DNA from: Spirochaetia bacterium
GTDB taxonomy: Bacteria > Spirochaetota > Leptospiria > Turneriellales > JAOUOS01
Assembly (NCBI GenBank): GCA_029880265.1
Contig: JAOUOT010000002.1
Coordinates: 1 to 64,000, forward strand
Direction: 5' to 3'
Length of the DNA: 64,000 nucleotides
Part shown: in pieces, positions 8,761-18,211 of the stretch
Position numbering within the stretch: the stretch's first letter is position 1
Layout: every line of letters starts with the position of its first letter
The notes under the pieces: generated by a model
What the model was told of the DNA's origin: nothing
Database searches by the model: none
Seen by the model: only the letters and a program-made list of their open reading frames with translations
Made by a program: the position numbers and the translations under genes

Positions 8761-10119
8761 TCAAAAGGTAATTCGAGAATATGCTCCATTTCTATTTTCC
8801 AAAGATAATTCTCCCTCTAATTGCCTTGTAAGCGTTTCAACAAGCACCATCCCCAGACTATCGGTTTTTCCGATTTTATAATTTTCGGGAAATCCCTTTC
8901 CGTTATCTCTGATAATTAATTCATATTTTTCGTTTTTTTTGGCAAACGATATGAATATTTCTTTTTTTGCTCCGCCTTCATTGCCCGCCATAGGTTCAAA
9001 GGCATGTTTTAATGAATTTGAAATAAGCTCGTTTACAATTAATCCGCATGGAACCGCCATAGTTATTCCCAGAAATATATTTTTTATTTTAAGAATAATA
9101 TTTAACTCGTTTTTTGAAAAACCATATGACTGATATAATTGTTGAACAAGCTTATCAAAATAAGTTTTCATGCTAATTTTTGATAAGTCTTTACTTTTAT
9201 ACAATTGTTCATGTACAAGGGCCATTGATTTTATTCGTTCCTGACTTTCTTTTAAGGTCTGTTTTATATTAGCATCGTCAATTTTTTGGCCTTGTAAATA
9301 TAGAAGACTCATTACCACCTGAAGATTATTTTTTACGCGATGATTAATTTCTTTAAGTAAAACGTTTTTTTCTTCAAGAGATTTTCTGATTTTTTGCTCT
9401 CTATTTCTTAATTCCTTTTCTATTTTTTTTCTTTCTGTAATATCGCTCGCTATACATACAATACCCTTGAATGAATTATCTTTTTCAATCATTAAGGAAT
9501 AAGAGAAAATAACCGAATGTTTATCGCCGTTTTTGCCGATTAGGTTTGTTTCAATCTTCTTTGTTAATGATAAATCAATATTTTCAAAGAAATCTTTAAG
9601 TTTCTTATTATTTTTTTCTAATATATTATTTATATTCTTTCCCAATATTTCATAATCGTCATAGCCTAGAATTTCAACCGTAGCGTCGTTGACGGTTTGA
9701 ATTTCTCCGTTTTTATCGAGCACAAAAAGCATATCGCTCATTGACTGAAGTATATTATTTAAATAATTTCTCGAAACGGTTGAGGCTAAAAGTTCTTCGC
9801 CCAATATATTTAGCCCTTCAGATATGGCGTCAAAAGTATTAAAGTCAGACGAAACATGCGCCTTCTTGCTGAAATCAAGCGAAGATATTCCCATAATGAC
9901 TTCGACTATTTCTGTTAATCTTTTTTCTACATAGGGATTTCCCCATTTTATATTCTTATGCTTAAAAACAATATTATTCAATTTTTCGGCAATCTCGTCA
10001 ATCTCGTCTCGATGCTCAGAAACTTTTATTTTTTCGGGCATTTCTTCTTTTTCAATTTCTGATAAAAATTGAATTATGTCAGATATTCTTTTCTCTTTTT
10101 TATTTATTACTAACTGCAT
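8761..10119 (-). CDS. PAS sensor histidine kinase, HisKA_2 family
   Basis: A protein of 452 residues with no transmembrane segment. Residues 60-118 form a helical linker, 120-236 a PAS domain (SMSDMLFVLDKNGEI ... ASDITERKKIE), 237-256 a coiled coil, then a HisKA_2 dimerisation/phosphoacceptor region with H260 in EINHRVKNNLQVV. The HATPase domain has its N box at 363-370 (NELISNSL) and G1 box DNGKGF at 405-410. HisKA_2 kinases usually pair with separate response regulators; the receiver-GGDEF gene immediately upstream in the same operon (19 nt gap) is the obvious partner. A soluble PAS sensor suggests a cytoplasmic signal such as redox state or a ligand. Confidence 0.9.
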   Translation of the reverse strand: MQLVINKKEKRISDIIQFLSEIEKEEMPEKIKVSEHRDEIDEIAEKLNNIVFKHKNIKWGNPYVEKRLTEIVEVIMGISSLDFSKKAHVSSDFNTFDAISEGLNILGEELLASTVSRNYLNNILQSMSDMLFVLDKNGEIQTVNDATVEILGYDDYEILGKNINNILEKNNKKLKDFFENIDLSLTKKIETNLIGKNGDKHSVIFSYSLMIEKDNSFKGIVCIASDITERKKIEKELRNREQKIRKSLEEKNVLLKEINHRVKNNLQVVMSLLYLQGQKIDDANIKQTLKESQERIKSMALVHEQLYKSKDLSKISMKTYFDKLVQQLYQSYGFSKNELNIILKIKNIFLGITMAVPCGLIVNELISNSLKHAFEPMAGNEGGAKKEIFISFAKKNEKYELIIRDNGKGFPENYKIGKTDSLGMVLVETLTRQLEGELSLENRNGAYSRITF

Positions 10120-10138
10120 ATATCATCCGTATTTTTTA

Positions 10139-11119
10139 TTAGTTTTTACTAACCAATGACTTTGATTTTTTATCATTATTTTTTTCATAGATTAAAGAAA
10201 CGACCCTGTTTCTTCCGTCTTTTTTGGCTAAATAAAGAGCCTCGTCTGCTTTTTTAAAGAAATTTTTGTATTTTGAACTGCTCGTAGGCCTTATGCTGCA
10301 AATGCCGATACTTATAGTCACATAAATTGACGCGTCTGACTTTCGATGATTAATTCTTAGATTTTCGACTTCTTTTCTAATTCTTTCGGCTAAAATTATC
10401 GCTCTTTTATTATCTGTCTCGGGTAAAATTACGGAAAATTCTTCTCCTCCATAGCGCGCGGCGAGATCTCTTTTTCTTGAAACGCAGGATTCTATTGTTT
10501 TTGCAATTAAAACCAGGCAGTCGTCTCCTGAAATATGACCATAGGTATCGTTATATCTTTTAAAATAATCGACGTCAATCAAAAAAATAGATATATAACT
10601 TTTTGTTAAAATACTGTTTTCCCATTCTGTTTTTATTCTCAAATCAAATTTTCTTCTGTTTGCGATTCCCGTAAGAGAATCGGTTTGTAAGTTTTTTATC
10701 AAAACAGAATTAGCTTCATTCATTAACTCTTTATTTTGTTTTTCAATACTATGCTTATAAAGAGCCATATCAATTCTTATTTTTAAATCTGTTTCATCGA
10801 ATGGTTTTACTATATATCCATAAGGATTCGTTTTTTTCGCTCTTTCCAGCGTTTTTTCATCGGCAAAAGCGGTTAAGTAAATTACGGGAATTTGATATAA
10901 TTTTTTGATTTTTTGCGCTATTTCAATTCCGTCCATATTTCCTTTGATTTGAATATCCATTAAAATAAGGTCAGGCTTATATTTAGGAATATGCTCCAAA
11001 ACATCTTCTCCGTTTTGCATTATACCCGTAATTTGGTAGCCAAGCGTTTTTAACCTTGCTTCAATTTCTTTTGCGATTAATCCCTCGTCTTCTACAATCA
11101 GTATTTGTTCGGTTTTCAT
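10139..11119 (-). CDS. Response regulator with GGDEF diguanylate cyclase output
   Basis: A protein of 326 residues. Residues 1-122 are a CheY-like receiver with acidic pocket E10-D11, phosphoacceptor D55 (LILMDIQ), T83 and K105 (YIVKPF). Residues 140-310 are a GGDEF domain with an intact active site, GGEEF at 224-228, and an RxxD product-inhibition site (R215-D218) five residues before it, so it should make c-di-GMP with feedback control. It is first in the operon, followed by the histidine kinase gene. The start is ATG 11119 with no obvious Shine-Dalgarno sequence. Confidence 0.93.
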   Translation of the reverse strand: MKTEQILIVEDEGLIAKEIEARLKTLGYQITGIMQNGEDVLEHIPKYKPDLILMDIQIKGNMDGIEIAQKIKKLYQIPVIYLTAFADEKTLERAKKTNPYGYIVKPFDETDLKIRIDMALYKHSIEKQNKELMNEANSVLIKNLQTDSLTGIANRRKFDLRIKTEWENSILTKSYISIFLIDVDYFKRYNDTYGHISGDDCLVLIAKTIESCVSRKRDLAARYGGEEFSVILPETDNKRAIILAERIRKEVENLRINHRKSDASIYVTISIGICSIRPTSSSKYKNFFKKADEALYLAKKDGRNRVVSLIYEKNNDKKSKSLVSKN

Positions 11120-11503
11120 TCAATTTTTTTTCCTGTTTGGTTTTATGTTCCCATATTACATACAATAAAAAATCATGACAATTTTATTTGCAGATATCGC
11201 ATATTTTTGTCTTGTTTTAATGCTCATAGAATGATATTGAATATTTATTTATTTTTGAAGATTTATAAATAAATTATTATACTATTAACAATAATTAAAA
11301 ATATTACAAGTTAAAAGCCTCGATTGGTTTATAAATTATAATTACATTTTTAGATTTGCATTAAGTGATGCATAATAAGAAAATTGCGATTTTACGAGAA
11401 AAATTATAAAATGCATATTTATTAAAAAAATGATATTAAATTATTGACCATGTATTTATACAAATGAAACTTGAAAATATATAGAAATAAACAGGAGATA
11501 AAA
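11120..11503. other. AT-rich divergent intergenic region
   Basis: About 380 bp between the response-regulator gene (minus) and the acyl-CoA dehydrogenase gene (plus). It is extremely AT-rich and must hold promoters for both. I see only weak signals: a 9-bp inverted repeat TTTATTTAT...ATAAATAAA near 11250, a short TGCAT...ATGCA repeat near 11360, and TTGACC at about 11444 without a convincing -10 at proper spacing. No small gene is supported. Confidence 0.5.
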
Positions 11504-12679
11504 ATGAGCGATAAGAAATTAGAATTTTCGATAAACGAAGACGAGCAACAGGTGCTTGATCTTGTTCATGAAATCGGAAGAAATGAAATCATACCCCAAA
11601 GAATGGAACTTGACGAAAAAGAAGAATTTCCGCATAAAATATTCGATAAATTTCGCGAAGCGGGTCTTTTTGGAACTTTATTTGACGAAGCATATGGCGG
11701 ATTAGGCATGGGGCCTTTTATGTCTTGCCTTGTTATGGAAGCCATCTCTCAGTATTGCTTAGGCGTGGCGACATCTTTCGGCGCGGTTAAATTAGGAGCT
11801 TTGCCCATTTTATTCGGCGGAACCGAAGAACAAAAACAGAAATATATACTACCCTTGTCTACCGGCGAGAAATTGGCCGCTTTTGCCCTTACTGAACCTG
11901 AAGCAGGATCGGATGTTCCCAATTTATCTACCACAGCCGTTAAAAAAGGCGACAAATATGTTTTAAATGGCACAAAACAATGGATATCTAACGGCGGCGC
12001 GGCCGATATCTATACCGTTTTTGCGCTTACAGATAAAAGCAAAGGCGCCAGAGGCATGTCTGTTTTTGTAGTCGAAAAAGACACCCCAGGACTTTCATTT
12101 GGCAAGCTTGAAAATAAACTGGGAATACGCTGTTCGCACACAAGACAGGTAATTCTAGAAGACGTAGAGGTTCCCGAAGAAAATCTGGTAGGTTTAAAGC
12201 CCAATAAGGGGTTTATTCACGGTTTAAAAACCCTTAACGCCTCAAGACCGTTCATTGCGGCTATGGGCGTGGGCGTGGCGCAGGGCGCTTATCAAGAAGC
12301 CGCTAAATATGCGCGCGAACGCGTACAATTCGGTAAAAATATCATTAACTTTCAGGCAATACAGCATATGCTGGCCAATATGATTGTAAAAATTGAAGGC
12401 GCAAGACTTTTAACTTACCGCGCGGCCGTTTATTCAGACGGAAGTCATCCCGGGACAGCAAAATTCTCTGCTATTGCCAAATATTACTCTTCAGAAATTG
12501 CCATGCAGGTAACAACCGATGCTATTCAAATTTTAGGCGGATACGGGTATACAAAAGACTATCCCGTTGAAAAGATGTTTCGAGACGCGAAAATATTGCA
12601 AATATATGAAGGCACCAGTCAAATTCAGCTGAATGAAATAGGGGCCCATATTATAAAAGAATCGGCGACTTTTAAATAA
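11504..12679 (+). CDS. Acyl-CoA dehydrogenase
   Basis: A flavoenzyme of 391 residues that oxidises acyl-CoA to trans-2-enoyl-CoA, passing electrons to ETF. The FAD/substrate signatures AFALTEPEAGSDVPNLST and GTKQWISNGG, and the C-terminal QILGGYGYTKDYPVEKMFRD are present. The catalytic Glu of the short/medium-chain type falls in IYEGTSQIQLNEIGAHI (E of YEGT). I start at ATG 11504 because a good Shine-Dalgarno (CAGGAG) lies 7-8 nt upstream; the frame is open to an ATG at 11471, which has none. Likely short- or branched-chain specific; the substrate cannot be read from sequence. Confidence 0.92.
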   Translation: MSDKKLEFSINEDEQQVLDLVHEIGRNEIIPQRMELDEKEEFPHKIFDKFREAGLFGTLFDEAYGGLGMGPFMSCLVMEAISQYCLGVATSFGAVKLGALPILFGGTEEQKQKYILPLSTGEKLAAFALTEPEAGSDVPNLSTTAVKKGDKYVLNGTKQWISNGGAADIYTVFALTDKSKGARGMSVFVVEKDTPGLSFGKLENKLGIRCSHTRQVILEDVEVPEENLVGLKPNKGFIHGLKTLNASRPFIAAMGVGVAQGAYQEAAKYARERVQFGKNIINFQAIQHMLANMIVKIEGARLLTYRAAVYSDGSHPGTAKFSAIAKYYSSEIAMQVTTDAIQILGGYGYTKDYPVEKMFRDAKILQIYEGTSQIQLNEIGAHIIKESATFK

Positions 12680-12703
12680 TATGAATGTATTAAGCGACTT
12701 AAT

Positions 12704-14767
12704 TTGAAGGCTTATGCGAAAATTTATTTAAATTTACCGATTGATAAACATTTTACTTACCTAGTTCCCGAGAGATATCTACAAAAAGTAAAAGAATTTC
12801 AAAGGGTCGAAGTAACTTTTAATTCAAGAAAAGAAGTCGGTTTTATTTCAAAAATTTCTGAAAAAGCGGATATAACCGCGTCTGAAAACACCGAATTTAA
12901 AGAATTTAACAGACTGATTGACAAAGAACCTGTCTTAAATCATGAACAATTAGAATTAGCCCAAAAAATGGCTGATTTTTATCTTTGCTCAACAGGAGAG
13001 GCGATTTTTTGCATGCTTCCCGCAGGCAGAAGAGAAACTCAAAAATCTTTTGATACCTTTGATGAGTCAACAGAAGATTTTTTTGAAATGACAGACGCTC
13101 AAAAAATCAGTCTTCATGATATCCTCAACATTAAAAATAATGACAATGACCCAAATGTCCATTTATTATATGGGGTAACAGGCTCAGGCAAGACTAAGGT
13201 TTATATTGAACTTATAAAACAATATATTCAAGGCGGCATGGGAGCTCTTTTTTTGCTTCCTGAAATTGCTTTAACCTCGCAGTTTTATCATAAATTAAAA
13301 TCAATTTTTAAGGAGCAGGTCTCGATATTGCATTCAGGTTTATCGATTTCTGAGCGCTTTAATGAGTATAAACGTCTTTTATCGGGCCAAGCGAAAATCG
13401 CTCTAGGCACCCGCTCTGCCGTATTTGCGCCCGTTAATAACCTTCGCTTTGCTGTGCTTGACGAGGAACATGATTCGTCTTATAAAGAAAATAATAAAGC
13501 GGCGAAATACCATTCGCGTCAAATTGCCCATATGCGGCTTTTATTTTCGGCCCGGAATATAAAATCTTCGCTTCCGCCTGTTCTTCTTTTAGGATCGGCC
13601 ACCCCTTCTGTTGAGACCTTTTATTCGGCCAAAGAAAATCTCATACATTTGCATCGATTAAAAACGAGAGCGACAGGAACAGCGATGCCTAAAACGCATA
13701 TAATTCAACATGACAGCTCTTCTATGCTCATATCAGTTTTTTTGAAAGAAAAAATACAATCTCACTTAAAAGAAAATAACCAAATTATGCTTTTATTAAA
13801 CAAACGCGGATACAGCAGCTTAGCTTACTGTAAAAAATGCGATGATTCTGTTAAATGCCCCCATTGCAGTTTTTCTTTATCATATCATAAGAAATCATAC
13901 GAGAGCGACTCTTCTATCTTAAAATGTCATTTATGCGGATATAATGAACATTATAAACACAGATGCGCCCAATGCGACTATGAACTTAAACTAATCGGAG
14001 AAGGAACGCAAAAAATTGAAGATTTTCTTGATAAGCATTTTCCTAACGCTGTTTACGCAAGACTCGATTCTGATACCGCTTCAGAAAAAGATTATTCAGC
14101 AGATATTCTACAAGCGATGGGCAAGAAAGAAATTCAAATACTTATAGGAACTCAAATGATTTCAAAGGGCTTTGATATTAAAGGCATCACTTTAGTAGGA
14201 ATCATCAGCGCCGATCACAGTTTAAACCTGCCCGATTTTCGTGCTCCCGAAAGAATATTTCAATATATAACCCAGGCTTCGGGTAGATCGGGTCGTCACC
14301 AAAAAGGCGAAGTTGTTATACAGGTTTCAAATAAAGACCATTACGCGGTTTCATCGGCGGTTAATCATGATTATATTTCATTTTTTGAAAATGATATTCT
14401 TTTTAGAAAAGAGCTTTCATTTCCCCCTTTTATGAAAATGCTTAGAATTCTTTTTGTTACAGAAAACGAAAAAGGAATTGATAAATTAATTTCAGAAATT
14501 CAATCATGTATAAACGATTTGACGGACACCAACGATTTATTTAACGACCGAAATAAGAATGATAAACCAAAGCAAATTTTAGGCCCGGTTGAAGCCCCTA
14601 TTTTTAAGATAAACTCAAAATATCGCGTTCATATGATATTGCTCGACTCATCTTATGATCTGCTTAAAGACTTTGCTATGCGGTTTAAGATTTCTTTTCA
14701 AAAAAAAACAAATATACAGCATGATTTAAAATTACATGTTGATGTTGAACCGTTAGATATTTTATAA
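12704..14767 (+). CDS. priA: Primosomal protein N' (replication restart helicase PriA)
   Basis: A superfamily 2 helicase of 687 residues that reloads the replisome at stalled forks. It has an N-terminal 3'-binding domain, Walker A GVTGSGKT at 157-164, the LDEEHDSSYK DEAH-like box, a cysteine-rich zinc region (CKKCDDSVKCPHC, then CHLCGY and CAQCDY; eight cysteines in four pairs) and a C-terminal helicase lobe with QMISKGFDIKGITLVGI. The start appears to be TTG 12704 with no clear Shine-Dalgarno; nearby ATGs are out of frame. The protein is somewhat shorter than the E. coli protein, mainly at the N-terminus. Confidence 0.95.
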   Translation: MKAYAKIYLNLPIDKHFTYLVPERYLQKVKEFQRVEVTFNSRKEVGFISKISEKADITASENTEFKEFNRLIDKEPVLNHEQLELAQKMADFYLCSTGEAIFCMLPAGRRETQKSFDTFDESTEDFFEMTDAQKISLHDILNIKNNDNDPNVHLLYGVTGSGKTKVYIELIKQYIQGGMGALFLLPEIALTSQFYHKLKSIFKEQVSILHSGLSISERFNEYKRLLSGQAKIALGTRSAVFAPVNNLRFAVLDEEHDSSYKENNKAAKYHSRQIAHMRLLFSARNIKSSLPPVLLLGSATPSVETFYSAKENLIHLHRLKTRATGTAMPKTHIIQHDSSSMLISVFLKEKIQSHLKENNQIMLLLNKRGYSSLAYCKKCDDSVKCPHCSFSLSYHKKSYESDSSILKCHLCGYNEHYKHRCAQCDYELKLIGEGTQKIEDFLDKHFPNAVYARLDSDTASEKDYSADILQAMGKKEIQILIGTQMISKGFDIKGITLVGIISADHSLNLPDFRAPERIFQYITQASGRSGRHQKGEVVIQVSNKDHYAVSSAVNHDYISFFENDILFRKELSFPPFMKMLRILFVTENEKGIDKLISEIQSCINDLTDTNDLFNDRNKNDKPKQILGPVEAPIFKINSKYRVHMILLDSSYDLLKDFAMRFKISFQKKTNIQHDLKLHVDVEPLDIL

Positions 14768-14791
14768 TAATAAATATTTTATTTGCCCAAG

Positions 14792-15382
14792 ATGTTTGAT
14801 CAAATCATTCAATACATAAATATTTTAGATAAGAAAACATTTGAATTTATCATTGTTTTTCTGAATTATGACTTCATTGTAAATACAGCGTCATTTATTG
14901 TGCATGAGAAAAAGTTTATTCCTTATTTAATTTCTTTATATTTAATTTTTTTATTTATCAATTATAAAAGAGCTCTTTTATTCCTTGCCGCTTTTTTAAT
15001 TCTCTTAGGCGTCTCAGAGATTATTTCATCGTCTCTTAAAAGCTATTTTATGCGCGAACGTCCCTCGGCGCAAACCGGAATTCTCTTCGCGTCTGCAAAT
15101 TATTCTTTTCCTTCGGCGCACGCGTTTAATTCTATGGCCATTGCCTGGTTTTTATCGTTTTGGTTTCAAAGCAAGAAAAATATATTTATCGGTTTGAGTT
15201 TTATAATAGGAATATCGAGAGTTCTGGCAAATTATCACTTTCCTTTTGACGTTCTAGCCGGATGGATTGGCGGTTTTATTCTCGGTTATTCTTTTCAGAA
15301 ATTACTTTTTTTTGCGTCAAATCAAAATATTAAACGACGCTTAAATGCTATTCAAATATCTCAAAATCTTTCAACTGGTTAA
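14792..15382 (+). CDS. PAP2-family membrane phosphatase
   Basis: A membrane protein of about 196 residues with five to six hydrophobic helices. All three PAP2 motifs are present: KSYFMRERPS (KxxxxxxRP), PSAHAFNS (PSxH variant with Ala for Gly) and SRVLANYHFPFDVLAGW (SRxxxxxHxxxD). Members dephosphorylate phosphatidic acid, phosphatidylglycerophosphate or undecaprenyl pyrophosphate at the periplasmic face; which one cannot be told here. I prefer ATG 14792; a TTG at 14783 would add three residues. It follows priA by 24 nt, and its 3' end overlaps the convergent HA-repeat gene by 35 nt. Confidence 0.85.
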   Translation: MFDQIIQYINILDKKTFEFIIVFLNYDFIVNTASFIVHEKKFIPYLISLYLIFLFINYKRALLFLAAFLILLGVSEIISSSLKSYFMRERPSAQTGILFASANYSFPSAHAFNSMAIAWFLSFWFQSKKNIFIGLSFIIGISRVLANYHFPFDVLAGWIGGFILGYSFQKLLFFASNQNIKRRLNAIQISQNLSTG

Positions 15383-15992
15383 TAAATTCTTCTATTTTTA
15401 TACTTTTTAATTTCTTAACCTGGTATTCTTCAAGTACATTTATTTGCATTTTTATAGCCTGATATCTGCACCAGTTGAAAAGTTTTTCTTCATTTTTATC
15501 TTTACTGCCTCTTTGCGGAAAACTTTTCTTTTCTATAATATATCTGTTAAGTTTTTCATAGTTTATGTTCCATCGGTACTCTCTCGGATAAAAAGGAAAA
15601 CCAATTGATTTTAAATCGCTGATTCTTTCTTCGGTAAGTCTCCCCATTTTATAGTCTTTTCGAATTCCTAAAAACCATACGGCAAGCTTATGCTCAACGG
15701 GTTCTTTGCTTCTTTGACTGGGCCATCTGTCGGGGAAATCTTTCCTGTATTGTTTCAAAATTTCAATGTTGAGTTTCCATACATGATCCTGCATGTTCCA
15801 AATAAAACCGATTTTATCCAGTTTTTCTATTTTCTCCCGAGAAATTTTATTTTTCTTATGTTTTAGTCTCTGAACGGCGCACCAGGTATATAACTGCAGC
15901 GATTCTCTTTTTTCGGGGAAATTTCCCTTTTTATCAACAAATTCTTTTAATTTATTAAATATTTTTTCCCAATTTTTTTTGTTTTTTTCCAT
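15348..15992 (-). CDS. Stand-alone helicase-associated (HA) repeat protein
   Basis: A protein of 214 residues consisting of three consecutive HA-type repeats of about 65 residues. Each starts with a Trp-containing helix (WEKIFNKLKEFV; WKLNIEILKQYR; WNINYEKLNRYI), has a middle LxxWxxxxR/K helix (LYTWCAVQRLK; LAVWFLGIRKD; LFNWCRYQAIK) and ends in KIEKLDKIGFIW-like segments. HA repeats are usually appended to large helicases and probably bind DNA; here there is no helicase domain in the protein or next to it. It is highly charged and predicted soluble. The function is unknown; DNA binding is inference. Confidence 0.75.
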   Translation of the reverse strand: MEKNKKNWEKIFNKLKEFVDKKGNFPEKRESLQLYTWCAVQRLKHKKNKISREKIEKLDKIGFIWNMQDHVWKLNIEILKQYRKDFPDRWPSQRSKEPVEHKLAVWFLGIRKDYKMGRLTEERISDLKSIGFPFYPREYRWNINYEKLNRYIIEKKSFPQRGSKDKNEEKLFNWCRYQAIKMQINVLEEYQVKKLKSIKIEEFINQLKDFEIFE

Positions 15993-16097
15993 ATAAAAAT
16001 AAATCTGTTCATGTATATTTCATTTTCAATGAACCAATTTGTATCAGTCATAATTAAAATAAAGTATCTGTCAAGTTTTTTTTTATTAATTTCAAAG

Positions 16098-16442
16098 TTA
16101 GGCTCTCCCATAATCGTCTTCTGAGCGCTCTATATCGTCTTCTCCAAAATAATCGCCTGTTTGTACCTCAATAAACACTAGATTCTCTTGACCCGTATTT
16201 TCTATACGATGCCATGAATTAACCGGTAAATCTACAGCTTGCCCTGTGTTGATACTTATTTCTTTTTCGTCTTTTGTTACCAACGCGCTTCCCTTGATGA
16301 TATACCAATGTTCAGAGCGGCGAAAGTGCCTCTGGTAACTCAATCTTTTATTTACATATACAGTAATACGTTTTACTTTATGGTCGTCAGATTCACAAAG
16401 GTTTTCATAAAACCCCCATGGCCTTTTGCTTTCATTTTGCAT
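16098..16442 (-). CDS. Cupin, mannose-6-phosphate isomerase type II-like
   Basis: A single-domain cupin of 114 residues closely resembling the C-terminal isomerase domain of bifunctional ManC/AlgA proteins. RPWGFYENL, LSYQRHFRRSEHWYIIKG and VDLPVNSWHRIEN mark the fold; the metal ligands are in HFRRSEHW and in NSWHRIEN. It could interconvert fructose-6-P and mannose-6-P, or be a sugar-binding relative without the nucleotidyltransferase half, which is absent nearby. It stands alone between unrelated genes. Confidence 0.8.
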   Translation of the reverse strand: MQNESKRPWGFYENLCESDDHKVKRITVYVNKRLSYQRHFRRSEHWYIIKGSALVTKDEKEISINTGQAVDLPVNSWHRIENTGQENLVFIEVQTGDYFGEDDIERSEDDYGRA

Positions 16443-16651
16443 AATATTGATAATATAAAATATTTAATTTAGATGTAAAGATATTTTATATTTCTTTTAT
16501 ATTTAGGGCGCTCTGGCAAACATTTCAGTTATGCCGTATTATTTAATCATTTTTCAGGAATATTTTATATTTTAATTGCTTCATTATAGAATCTGATATT
16601 ATATTCTAAAAATAATTTTCAGCCAGTTTGTATTTTAATAAAAGTCCTCTA

Positions 16652-17299
16652 GTGAAAAAAATTTTATTCATTATCCTAATTATGTCTTGTCCAATCTTTG
16701 GCGACGAACTTGAAAAACTGATGTTAGAGGTGAAAATACCCGAAAAAGTAAGCGATCTTAGAGGATGGTACGGGTTAACTCTTTCATATGAAGGTTTATT
16801 CTCTAATAAATGTAAAATTACCTTCCCAAAAAACTTCGGGAACAAAAAAAAAGAAATTTATATAATTATAAAACTAATCAATTTAAGATTTATCATTGAA
16901 GAGAACGTTTGTTCAATCAATCTTGAAAGAGACGGTCTTGACCATCTGAAATATTTAGCGTTAGAAAAACATAATGGATACGCAGCATGGGCGATTCTTT
17001 TTCCTCTTGAACATCAAGGCTTTAATCTTGAGGGACATTATATGGATATATACGATACCGATTATCTTCTTCCCGTGTTTAATCAGTTTCAACAGATTAA
17101 AGGGCTTCTAAATAGTTATGACAGAAGAAGAATGCTTCTAATTAATGTTTGTTTTAGCACCCAATTATCGTCTGACGAAACGGTAAGTCTTCAAGACACG
17201 GTAAGCAGGCTCATTGAACGAGGCGTTAAAGATTATGCTTCTTTATTATACGAAAAATGCAGCGAACTTCTAAGAGTTAATTTAAAAATTCCCGAATAA
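16652..17299 (+). CDS. Secreted protein of unknown function
   Basis: I do not recognise this family. A GTG start at 16652 gives a clear signal peptide (KKILFIILIMSCPIFG, cleavage before DELEK) and a mature part of about 200 residues; the frame extends to a TTG at 16628, which would add eight residues before the signal. The mature protein has an N-terminal beta-rich half (GWYGLTLSYEGLF ... CKITFPKNF) with two cysteines and a helical C-terminal half (VSRLIERGVKDYASLLYEKC). It ends one base before the end of the convergent FNR gene. Probably periplasmic. Confidence 0.65.
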   Translation: MKKILFIILIMSCPIFGDELEKLMLEVKIPEKVSDLRGWYGLTLSYEGLFSNKCKITFPKNFGNKKKEIYIIIKLINLRFIIEENVCSINLERDGLDHLKYLALEKHNGYAAWAILFPLEHQGFNLEGHYMDIYDTDYLLPVFNQFQQIKGLLNSYDRRRMLLINVCFSTQLSSDETVSLQDTVSRLIERGVKDYASLLYEKCSELLRVNLKIPE

Positions 17300-18172
17300 T
17301 TAATAAACTTCTTTTAAGATTCTGCCTTCCATGTTATCGCTTAAATAATTTTCAGATTCTCCCATTTCAGTTGAAATGGCCCTAAACGCTTCTTCAAGGC
17401 CGTCTTCCATGCCTTTTAATCCGCAGACATAAACAAGGGTCTTGTCATTTTTAAAAACTTCGCTAAGCTCTTTTTTCATTTCAATCATACGATGGTGAAC
17501 ATACATTCTACCGCCTTGGGAATTTTTCTGTTCGCGGCTTATAGCCTGAACATAATAGAAATTATCGTTTTTCAACGATTCAAACTCGTCTTCATACATC
17601 ATTTCGCTTTTATATCTTGCGCCAAAAAATAAATAGACTTTTCCGCTGAAGCTCTCGGTATGTTTAAAAAGTCGTTGAACCATACCGCGAAAAGGCGCAA
17701 TTCCCGTTCCTGTCGCGATAAAAACATAGGGTCTGTTTATTTCTTTTTCATCGGGAAGCAGATATTTTCGGCCTGACGGTCCCGTCATTAATACTTCATC
17801 GCCTGCTTTCAGATCGCAGACATAATTAGAACAAACGCCCTTTTTCTCGTTACCCGCTTCGTCTGTGTAAATTAATCTTCTAACGCAGAGAGTCATTTTT
17901 TCAGCGTTTTCTATATCATTTCCTATGGAAGCTATTGAATATAATCTTGGATTATGCGGTTTTCCGTTTTCAGTTTCGCCTGGAGGTATAATCGCCGCGC
18001 TTTGCCCTTCTCTATATTTATAATCTTTTGTATCAAAAACAAGGTGGCAAACGTCGCTGCCCGTTTCGCCTTCTACAATAATTTTCTTTTCTACTAGAAC
18101 TGCTTTTAAAGGTTCGGCTTTTCGATATTGGTTTACTTCGACATCAGGAAGCATAAAATTTACATTACTCAT
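17300..18172 (-). CDS. Plastid-type ferredoxin-NADP+ reductase
   Basis: A FAD enzyme of 290 residues that moves electrons between NADP(H) and ferredoxin/flavodoxin. The FAD site is NPRLYSIAS with CVRRL and GVCSNYVCDL; the NADP site is ATGTGIAPFRGM and VYVCGLKGMEDGL. The C-terminal residue is Tyr (KEVY), as in plastid-type FNRs and the Leptospira enzyme, rather than the Trp-ended or extended tails of most bacterial FPRs. The RLYSIAS and GPSGRKYLLP motifs also fit the plastid class. It lies downstream of cinA, same strand, with a gap of about 39 nt. Confidence 0.9.
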   Translation of the reverse strand: MSNVNFMLPDVEVNQYRKAEPLKAVLVEKKIIVEGETGSDVCHLVFDTKDYKYREGQSAAIIPPGETENGKPHNPRLYSIASIGNDIENAEKMTLCVRRLIYTDEAGNEKKGVCSNYVCDLKAGDEVLMTGPSGRKYLLPDEKEINRPYVFIATGTGIAPFRGMVQRLFKHTESFSGKVYLFFGARYKSEMMYEDEFESLKNDNFYYVQAISREQKNSQGGRMYVHHRMIEMKKELSEVFKNDKTLVYVCGLKGMEDGLEEAFRAISTEMGESENYLSDNMEGRILKEVY

Positions 18173-18211
18173 AAGACAATTTTAAATTAAAAGACGCCTT
18201 TACAAGCACTT

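Noticed and set aside
11230-11300. AT-rich inverted repeats upstream of the acyl-CoA dehydrogenase gene
   Set aside because: Arms consist almost only of A and T and are expected by chance in this composition; no operator is claimed.
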